Shown piece by piece: positions 1 to 10,800 of a stretch of 64,000 bases of DNA (positions are counted from its first letter, which is position 1; every line of letters begins with the position of its first letter). This DNA is from Streblospio benedicti (Eukaryota; Annelida; Polychaeta; Spionida; Spionidae): NCBI GenBank assembly GCA_019095985.1, contig CM032660.1, positions 11,800,941 to 11,864,940 on the forward strand. Direction: 5' to 3'. The position numbers were made by a program, and so were the translations under genes. The notes beneath the pieces were generated by a model. That model was not told the DNA's origin, did not search any database, and worked only from the letters and a program-made list of their open reading frames with translations.

Positions 1-1407
1 AAGATATAACTGACATATTTATTTGTATGTAACACTGGTCATCTTTCAAATATAAATATATAATTCGCTTTAATCACAGAAACCAAATCAGAATACAATG
101 AATCATTAATGGGAAATTTTAACGGAGAGCTGGTTACATGTACTTCGGCACTTCTTGGATTATTGGGTCTACTGTCGTAGAACGTAGATCAGTGTATACC
201 AAATGGAAGAAGAACACCATTTGCACACATGTTAATACATTATTGTATTCAATATGTAATCAAAAGTATTTGTAGTCATTATATACTGGGACGTAACCAT
301 TTGTCCTCTGCGTCTATGTGCCTTGCCCCAACTGCGACGTTTTCTTTTTCTAATCTTTTGAAAGAGCACCGCCCATAATTTGCAAATGCCATGCAGCATG
401 ACGGTATCGTAATTAATTAGCAAATACTTTATGTCAAATACATGATGTCAATAAATGATGCAATAATAATCAATTTATCAGCAAAATGTTATTATTATGA
501 CAGTTTTAGTCTATGAAAATAGAAATCTGAGAAATATTTATGATTTTCTATTGAAAGAATTATTTGTTACGATAAAAATAGCAAGCACTGCTAAGATGTA
601 TAAATGATAATACAATAAGTTCAATAACATAAAAAGACGAGCAAACTGTTTCATTTTACACGATTCTTTGACTAAATTTAGTATAGATGAGAACATTTCT
701 ATAAAAGAAAATACTAATGATTGAAGTATAACATCAAAATATTAGTACCATCACAAAAAAATCTTTGTAGACAATTTTTATACACGCACATCTTTCATAC
801 CTGGTATGTCTGGCTTACTGATATTCTACATACATTTACACTAGCTAGACAGGTATATTTTGACGAACAACTTCAGTACGCTGCTAGAAATAAGAAAGTT
901 TTAAATTGTGTACCGGGATAAGACTGATTGTAAATCTAAATGCACAAAGTTCACAACAATTTGATACAGTTTGTAGAATTATTGCACTCAAGTAAGATAC
1001 ATAAGAGAAGGCATGGTTTGTACATGTTGTGATAAAGGTTCAGCAAAATACCTCACTGGCATTTTAGTATGCCATGAAACTCATTAATGTTAATATTGCA
1101 GAACATGCATTTCCTTTTCGGGTACACTTACATGCATAATATATAAACAGTCTCTCATCAAGAAAACCCACTCACTCTCTGGACATTTTCACAAACTAAT
1201 ATGCATGTATGCCAAAGGGTTAATGAAGCAGTAGCTAAACCTTTAGCACACGATGTATTTGAGAAGGTTATGATATTGTGATTGACTTGCAAGCATTCCC
1301 AGGGTTCTCATATCATAGTCATGTCATGTAGAATTGTTACTAAAATGTTAATGAAAATGTCACGAGAATCGACAATGATTGCAAGTTAATACACAGCCAT
1401 ATTCTTA
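1..1407. other. 3' flank of the receptor gene
   Basis: AT-rich sequence downstream of the stop on the minus strand, presumably including the 3' UTR. I did not see a canonical AATAAA (as TTTATT on the plus strand) near the stop; one occurs only at 18-23. No other gene or repeat is recognised here. Confidence 0.4.
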
Positions 1408-1878
1408 TTAGGCAAATGGATTTTCTTGTGGTCTGGGGAAAAACAGTGTCAGTGACACTGCAATTAGAGCCAGATACAACACAAAGAAGAAGCGGTCCAA
1501 CACCATCGCACACTCTTTCCACTCATTGGCTGCCATTCGCAGGAATGAAGCCGTGGCAGTTTTTTCCTCCAGTTTTATCTCCATTCTGGATAAAGACTGT
1601 TTGATCGCAGTGACCTCATTGTGCAGTAAGGACACTGATTCTATGGATGTTGTGGAGTTCAGGTTGTCCTGATACTGGGACCGGCTATGACTGTCAGATC
1701 CAGAATTACGCTTGCGGAAGGCACTGACACAGTCTGTTGTTCCGCACAACATGCGAACACACTCGCCATTTTGGTTCTCCTCACAGTCTTTCTGTCGCTT
1801 GCGCTTGCGACAGGCACACGAGTTATCCACAAACTCCACCTTGATGCACATGAGACGAGCCAGGCAGCGAAGAGTCAC
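1408..1878 (-). CDS. nAChR terminal exon: cytoplasmic loop, M4, stop
   Basis: Encodes residues 358-513 and a TAA. It starts after TACTCCAG with VTLRCLARLMC, the usual amphipathic start of the intracellular loop. A basic, cysteine-rich stretch follows (seven Cys within about 40 residues, CACRKRKRQK among them), then a Ser-rich linker, an amphipathic MA helix (LLHNEVTAIKQSLSRMEIKL), and EWKECAMVLDRFFFVLYLAL, which is M4. The tail ends PRPQENPFA. The loop is short for the family. The basic-cysteine patch is unusual and could serve for zinc binding or palmitoylation; that is inference only. Confidence 0.95.
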   Translation of the reverse strand: MTLRCLARLMCIKVEFVDNSCACRKRKRQKDCEENQNGECVRMLCGTTDCVSAFRKRNSGSDSHSRSQYQDNLNSTTSIESVSLLHNEVTAIKQSLSRMEIKLEEKTATASFLRMAANEWKECAMVLDRFFFVLYLALIAVSLTLFFPRPQENPFA

Positions 1879-4800
1879 CTGGAGTAGGCAACATGTTCTT
1901 TAGATAAACATACAATTGCATTAGTTAAATAAAACAAAATACTATACTAATCATTTTTAAATGTTGGGGTGTTATTATGTAAAGCTGTATTATACTTTAG
2001 TCTTGATATGTGATAAGTGTAGGGGGCTATACATGTGTACATTGAAGGTGCTGGGAAACATATGCCCCCTACGTACACTTTGCCCTAAATCTTTCAAAAC
2101 TGACCATGACCAGCCAGCGAGGTGGCCTCTTGCCGACTTTGCCCTTTCCCACGTTGACGACGAGTGAAGAGAGCACGACAGACATGACAATGATCACCAT
2201 GTTGAAACAATAGTACACGCCTGAAATGTCATATACGCACACCTTGAGACAAAATTGCAAGTCATAATATAATGCAGCATATAGTGCAACAATTTGACAC
2301 ATTGTATTAATATATTTCATAGAATTGGAATAATCAAATTTTCATAGAATTGGAATAATCAAATTTACATTCGGTCAAAACCCATATACTGTATACACAT
2401 TTTATCTTATGGAATTTAATATATTTAATGGACATAATGTCCCCGTGTTTTGCATAACTGTAACTTAACGACCAACTCGTCTCAAACTTCCCGAATAAAT
2501 TTTGTAGTATACTTACAAAACACTTGTGAATTGAAAGTTACCATCATTGGCATACCAAGATATTTATGTATTCAATCTAACATGTCCATGCATAATTATA
2601 CTAATGCGTGATGTATTTATCAACGTTTTAAATAAAAAAATAAAGCAAAACTTGTCGGCCACTTCTACAAATTAATTGAAGTAGGAGATTAGATATTCGT
2701 CATGACTAATTTTTGCATTCAAATTAAGCATGTTCCCAGTATCTAATTGCAGTTTATTAAAACATGTTAATACAAAATTGATGCTATTACTATTATTATG
2801 CGTATATAAAACAGAATTTGACTAGCAACTTCCGTTCTTACTCTGTTTTAATAGACTAAACTAAACCGATTTTGACGTCAGAATGATGGATAGAGTATAG
2901 TCACCCGAATAAGAACATTGCGACGTGTTACCTAATGCTGGCACACAGCCTCCATAAGGGTGAGAGCAGCATCAATGCACAGCTAGAATACAAGTCCACA
3001 AAACCAACCATGTACATGAAGCCCAATGTCTGACACTTTCTGCATTTTCACTATGAAATAGAAGATAGGCAGATCCAGATTTTCAGAAAGTGGTGCGGGG
3101 CCCGCACTCATATCAAGGGTTATCATGGGTTTTGTACGTGCGATTGAAAAAGCAAACATGCCAAAAACCATATGAAAAAATGATATTTTGGTGGGGAAAG
3201 GCTGGGGGGGAGCCTCCTGCCCCCCCCCTCCCACGATCTGCCTATGTAGAATCTGGATCGACATACATATCATGCAACAGCAGGGTTTTTTTTTCGACAG
3301 TAGGCTTACCAAGAGATCAGTTCAATTAATTAGTTTGGGGAATATTGTTTTTTTCTAAAACTTTAATTGTATCAATTTACTGAGTATCAGACATTGAGCT
3401 TATTCCAATTTATTCTTGAAAGCGTGAAGATATTTGAGCTACAAGCCATATAAAGACACATATTGTGCGGACTGTCCTTTGCCAACATTCTATAAGAATT
3501 CATGCACAAACCAACGACGTCCATTACATGTTCATATGGTTTAGCTAGAGACAAAGTATTTACTAGAATTTTCATTCCAATTTAAAGGCTGACAGTTGTT
3601 GTTAATTAGAATCTCCGTTGATTTGCTTCAAAGCTATGCAAACAAGAAGGCAGGCAAATTGTGAATGTGCAATATGAATATAATTGCAAAAATGTGAGTG
3701 TCAAATATACAAGGTAGTAATTACATAGAAGAGTAATTTCTCTTTAAAAACAATCATCTGGAGAGCAGCAATTAACAGTTATTAGTCATACAGAAGAAGA
3801 GAGAGCGGGTAATTAATTACTATGTGTAATTTTACATGCCTTTGAAACCAATAGAAACGAGAGGTAGTGGTAGATGGTGCACACTGTAGCTTCAGCAGCG
3901 AGAGAATCATTAGCGGAAGCAATCCCAACACCAAATCAGCGGAAATTGGGAGAATGTTCAATGCTTCAAAAAGAAGACTTTACCTAATTTAGGCACGGAT
4001 GAAGCCGTGGGCGGCGCAGCCTCAACCAAAATCAACAACAACAACATAAAAGTGCCAAACACATTCATTCCTGAAAAAGAAGCACCAAGAATGGGTTAGA
4101 CAGCAGTCTCGAAAGATTACACTTATAAGGCCCACTTAAGTCTGCTTCTGATGCGTGTACGATGGTGGTTGGAGTGGTGCGTGTTACTTTGACAACGTAG
4201 TGTCCCCTGGAAGTAACAAGACGACTAAGTGCTAAACAACGAACAGTTAGGTCGAGTAGCCTTGCCAAAATTATCAAATGAGATATGGTGTCATTTCGTA
4301 TCATACACATACATACCGTACATGAATTCATCGTACATGTGGAGCTGTGCTAAAATGCATTGCGGCAAGACTACTCAATCTAGACCAATAAGGTGGGGTT
4401 AGACGCGTGCATAAGTTCTCTTATTGTTAAAAAGCGGAGCTACAATATGAAAAAAATGTCGATGTGCTACGGACTGTTATTACCTAGTTTTGGCAATGAG
4501 GAGGCAGTTGGTAGTGTGGCTCCGACCAGAATGAGCATCAAAACCATGAAGCTTCCAAATGCACTCATTGCTGAAATATTAAGTATTGAAAATAGTGGGG
4601 AAATAGCATGAAATCAGCCCAGCCATGCAGAGAAGATGCTAACTGCGGTATACAAGAAGTACAGAAGATGGTGGAAATATGCACGCCTTGCTCGACCATT
4701 GATTGAAATAAACTTTGTCTGAAGCTACCAGCGAACGCACAGTAGGGTGAAAATAAGTTAAGGGAAACGTAATTAGGTGACAACAATGATGATTATGCAT

Positions 4801-7800
4801 TCTAATGACAATAGCATTTCATGGCTGTGTTTGTATAGTTGACTTGAAATGTTTCAATGCTGAGACCAATGCGAACTCGTACGATATGGCAATCTAATGG
4901 TCAACTAGGCAAACAGCACAATGAGTTCATGATTGTCTAATTTGTTGTCATGCAACTTCGACTTGAACATGTTTCATTCAAATCATAAGAAAGAATGAAA
5001 AACATGAAAACAAAGTAATTGAACTAAATAGTCTACAAAACAAACAGAAATCAGTGAAGATCTTGTGATATACGAGGATCTATTTTCAAGCCAACCACAC
5101 AAACCGCACTAGAGTGTCTGATATGGAGGGTGTGACCACATTACCAATGGTGGGGATTGAGCCGGCCGTGTTGGGTGCCTCTTCTACCAAAATCAGCAAT
5201 AAAAGCATGAATGTGGAAAATACGGCCATTGCTGAAAGTTCAAAGTGTTAATTGTCAATATTACCGTGTGAAAATATGTCTTACACGTACACTAGATAAC
5301 CTCGGTAGTTTATAAGGGAGGCAGAGTTGTAATTACAGTCATTCATGCCTTAAGTATCACATTACTCTTAGTGCATTATAACCTATTAGAAAAAATAACA
5401 ATACTATCCACACTATTCATCCAGACAGTTATAAATAAAAAACAATAAATACACAGTCTAAAGCTCTACTCTATACATATAAAAGTTGGTGTACAGGTGT
5501 AAAAATACACGTAAGGGCAGTATAATGTCGCATTCAATCATGGATAACACTATTTGACATCCAGGAAGGTTACAATGAATAAAGGCCACCCTGAAGAATT
5601 CACAGTGGAAATGAATATGCAATAACTAGCAATTGATCCATATTGAGCAAAACTATATTCCTATTCATGGAAAATGCAAATATCGCAAATTACGTTACCA
5701 GTCATTGGTTTCAACAACGCCTGTATTATATTTACTCTCAGTGTATCTATCTTTCCATTCCCAGGCTAGCAATCCTAAGTAATATTTCAATAAGGTTTGG
5801 CGTCTTCTACAAGAGTGCACTGCATCTATAATCAGCAGAGATGTACCATAAGTATACGATGTTTCACATTTTAAAAGGTGAAATATATCTATAGCCTAAT
5901 TCAAGACGACACTTATGGAGAGCAGCCCATCCATTTGATACATGAGGCAATTCTTATGCAATTTTCCGTGAAAATCAACACGGAATAAACACGTAATTTG
6001 AACCATTAAATTATATCAAGGCAAATACATCACGTTTGAATGGTTGTTAAGACTCTACCCTACGTGGGATAGTGGGAAGATGAATCGTGATCTAATGTTT
6101 AAACATGACATTTCCCTCATGTATAAAGTCAATTAGCAGTGATTAAACACCATATACATATATATGATCAGAATTAAAAAAATACTATGTTGTACACGTA
6201 TTAGAATTCCATTTTCAATTGCACGTTACTCCCGATTGTGGAGAGTTTAAAACTACGCGTCAACCGCAGGTACAATGTATGTCATGGGGAGCGCTCTTAC
6301 CATTTTCCTACCAAATTACATTTAGCACAGTCTTAGCATTCCGTGAGCTCTCCCTTCTACGACCCCCATGTAATCCACCTGATGTTCTTCACCATTCTGG
6401 CCTAACACACACGCGCGCGCGCGCACGCACACACACAAAAAACCTATATCTTTCTGAGTCAAAAAACAACCCATTCACTTCCTTTCCCACCCACCCATAC
6501 CACCCGTATTGATCATGTTACACCAACTGGTATACGTACCGAGTGCCGTGCGGTCGGGCCGCTCGGGCGGCAGCCAGAAGACGACGAGCGTGAGCGAGGC
6601 GAGGAAGACGCACGGCAGCGTGAGGATGTACGAGGAGAATACCAGCTTGCGCTTCATCATCAGCGTGAACGTGAGCACGGCGAAGTTGGGCTCCTCGCCC
6701 TCCGGCATGTACTCCTTGCGGGCCGTCACGTTGAGCACGTCCCAGGCGGACGACTCCTTGTGGTCGGACTGGTGGTCAAAAAGGTAAGTAAGGTTACTTG
6801 TGATACTTTGAAAATTTTAAGTTCATAATATTTCGCCTTATCCAGCTTCCTCAGGTACAAATCAATGTGGAAACACACACAATGGAAATCTACATACAAG
6901 TACCTAGTATACATGTATATGGTGGTGTAAGGGTATATTATTATTAATACTCCAAATGAAATGAAAATGATGGATGCATTAGCCCCTTTGAAATGGTACT
7001 ATTATTTGAGAAGATGGAAGTTGCTAGAAACAAAATGTTTGTTTGTTTGTTTGTTTGTTTGTCTGCTTGTTGGTGTGTGTTTGACTGCGTACACTGCCAT
7101 GCACCGCTTATTAATCTCATGCGCATATGGTAAATTAATTTATGTTCATTGGCAATTAGGTGTGCTTTATCGTTAAAATGCACGTTGTGGGATGTGATGT
7201 TATTCAGGCGTCACGTGAGCCTCAATTTATTGGACCACTGGATAGAGGCCTCTTTAGAAAGTTTGTGTTGCACTCAGTGGACCATTAAATTTCATGAAAT
7301 GACTGAATCCACTTTAGGATAAAAGTATTGTAAATTGTAGGCTATCGTCTAATCTATTACACCATGTATATTTTAAACATACAAAGGTTAAGTACAGTTG
7401 GCAAAGATTTACAATGTGATTCTTCATTTTCCTATTTTATGACAAGATACTTTAGATGCATCCGTCAGAAGTTAAGTGCCAATGTTTCACTTAAGAAGCC
7501 GATTCACCAAAGTATAAGGCGTAAGTGAAAAAAATGCACACTACAAAATTAGGATGAATAAATGTTGGAATGGAGGTAGCAATTTAAGTGCCTCGCTAAA
7601 AACAAATTTAAACCCCAGAGTAAAAATATATGTATAGATTATTCAACAAAAATATTTTTATACCCTGATAAAGTGTCACATTGTCACAAACCAATTACTA
7701 TAGGTGCATTGATATTTACATAACATGTCCCAACAGCATTATTTACAGCTCCGAATATCAATATAGGGTGTACCATATGTTTCAAGATGGAAGGTCGGTA

Positions 7801-10800
7801 GGTGAGCAAACCAATACAAAAGATGGTATATGACGTCGAGAATCAATTGACACTTAATCGTTGTCTATCCGAGTTTCAATAGTCAACCATCACATACTTT
7901 TTTTCCTCAAACATAAGGTGAGATGTTTGGAATACAACATCAATACTGTATGCACGACTTCATAGTCTGTTTACGGCATTGTATAAGCAAAAGTGTGCAC
8001 AGTGCTGATTCGTATCTCACGAGGCTGTATGGAGGATTGTCCTAAAGTGTTTTTGGCCACGGGACGTCATTTTACTTACGTCCATAATATTAAGCACAAT
8101 ACTAATAGTGGACTAATGTAGTATGTTACATTCCACACAATGGTAATAGATATTTGCACTTAGAAGTAACCTAGTGATGGACACGTAACTTTGGTGGCCC
8201 AGTATCACCATCGTCGTATCTAGACCTCGGCTCATTTGACGAGACTGACTGAATGTCCTCTTTCTTCACAGACGTCGACCAATCCAGTATTGTAGGTAGG
8301 GTGTGTGAACACAATGCATGTGTGAAAGGTAGCAGAGATACAATACTCATCCATAATGAATGGACACCCAATGCAGAAATGGTCTTTACTTAAATGGCAC
8401 TAGAACAGAAGGCCTGCAATTACACGGGGTATTTTCATAGCCACAGAGAATTTCAACACCAACGAGACTGCTCGAAACTAATAGCTTGCGACATTTCTCT
8501 TACACCATGGATGTAACATTACTTAAAAGATGCATTTAAATCAACGTATTCTGAGAGGATCGCAGCAAACTGTGAATATAATGTTCATTAGACCAACGGA
8601 ATGTGCGCAGCAGGGGTCGTGAGTTCGAGTCCCGCCAGGGCCACTTGATATAGTCAAATGGAAGCTTAGGTTTGTAAAACCTGTCTTCAGCTATATCTAT
8701 CGTTGGTAGAAATATGCTTGCTAAAAAGACGTATGTGTAGGAGAGAGAGAAGTTTGAAAATGCATCCCCAAGCACTGAGAAACACATATAAAAGATAAAG
8801 CCATTATGTGACCTATTGTTCTTTCAGCACAAATGCATGGCCATACTAAAGATTGGAGCTTCAAAGTAAGTGAAGAAGTCTTTATTATCATTATATGATA
8901 AGCACTTCTTACGCTTACTGGTATTATACTGCGCACTCAGCGGTCACTTTCCAATTCACTTGAAACGACTGTGGGAAATTATGGACCTTCTGAACTATAG
9001 AGATAAGAATGTACTCGTTTTATCGCTTCCTTCGTACATGCATATTTTTAGTTATATATGAAACCGAGATCATACAATGTATGAAATTTGAATGGGAGGG
9101 GTTTAAAGATGACCACTGCAATTCTGAACACTGATGTATTAAATTTAATTTCCCATATACTAAAGTTGATTAGCCTAATCTTAAAACACATGATAAGTAG
9201 GACGGACTGGGCGTAGACTAGCATAATTACAAACACAGTGCGCAGAGCAACTTTGAGAATAGGTCTGTACCAAGCAGCTCGTTTCTCCGTCACGTCAAGA
9301 CATTACGAAGTTATGCAGCCATCTCGACTTGCAGTGTTGATAGACACGTCCATTTGTAGCAAGCGCAGCCCCCAACCCCCTGTGGCGAATGATACTCACA
9401 CAATGAGCTCAATAAAAAGGACACCCCCGTGCTCGCCGTGCAGCCCCGCCGCCTCACCTGGAACGTGCTGAGGTCGATGCCGCCGGGGAAGCCCATGTGC
9501 AGGTCGATCTCCTGCGAGTTGTGCGTCCACGAGCCGAACGCCATGTGGCACTGCTGCTCGTCGAACGGGAAGTTGGTGACGTCCACGGAGCACGTGGCCT
9601 TGAAGATGGAGTGCGGGAACCAGAAGACGTTGCCGTTGCTGTGCACCATGGCCAGGGCCTCGCGCTGCTCGATCAGCACGTCCGCCCTGTGGAGGTGAGG
9701 GCAGTGTCATGGTAGAGGAAGGTGATCGTTTGAGAAAAGAGTGTGGAACTTGAATGTGCAGTGTATACGGGAGATTATTACATTATGATTGCTCTGCTCT
9801 GTAATCGCACAAGTATAAATTAAACAATCTAAAAATCATAGGCTAAAAAGCTGTAATAACTGAAAAGATCTTTGAATTGTCAAGTAACCCCATCCAGAAC
9901 GCCCACAATAATACATTATTCATGATACATGACATGCATGGGGCATGACAGGTGTGATAAGTTTGTTTGATGAAATTTCTCATGTGAAGGACGAATGCAT
10001 TTATTATTGCAGGTGTACGTCATAGTCCAGCGTGGTAGATGTTTCATATTTTGTTCGCCTGCTGTGCCATCTGCGATGGATAAGGTGCTCCCTTGAATGT
10101 GTCTGCGTGTGTGTGTCTGCGTGCGTGTACTCACGTGTTGTACAGCATGATGTCAGGCGACCAGATCTCGTGGTGCGCCAGCTTGATTTGTGACACGCCG
10201 TTATAGTCATCAGGATCCCACATCAGGTACTCATCGCGCCACATCTACAATAGTATACTGTGTCAGTATGCCTAAACAACCTATAGTCTATATGGCCGTA
10301 GACACCATATTGAATGCAACGTTGTGTATATAATTATAGTCAAAGTATATATGTACATGTTAAAAGAACTTGCTACATAATGACGTACGTGTACTATATA
10401 TGTTGACATGAAAACAAATCCCTGAGAGATAATGATTTTTACGTTCATATATAGTTCTACAATACATGATGTGTTAAGAAATAAAATGTACTAAAACTAG
10501 ATGTATTAGGAAAAGATCGAATGCTTAAGCTTAAAGTTGTTTAGGTGCAAGTCAATTGGACTGCCACTGGACAGGGTTAACCAGGTTTAGCTGCCAGTAA
10601 TACAGTTCAGACATCCCACACACTTACACTGAGTTCTATATACTTAACCGTCTTTTAGCTCTTAATGTTTTGTACTGATTAATTATCTCATGCACCTCGT
10701 GACAACATGTTTAAGTAGGATTAGGCCTATGAGTATGTTTGGCATGTACTTACTCTGAAAGAACATCGAGTGCATTCTAATTATAATCTTAAAAATTCTG

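Larger units (their letters stand above)
6769..9457 (-). other. Intron between Cys-loop exon and M1 exon
   Basis: 2689 bp. It holds a (TTTG)n microsatellite at 7036-7062 and a SINE copy near 8590-8720. An open frame at 9048-9293 on the minus strand is hydrophobic but lacks exon-like splice sites and shows no similarity to receptor segments. Confidence 0.6.

Noticed and set aside
3840-3960. Another M2 exon just downstream of copy 3
   Set aside because: A hydrophobic frame exists on the minus strand but no donor, wrong phase and no similarity to M2.
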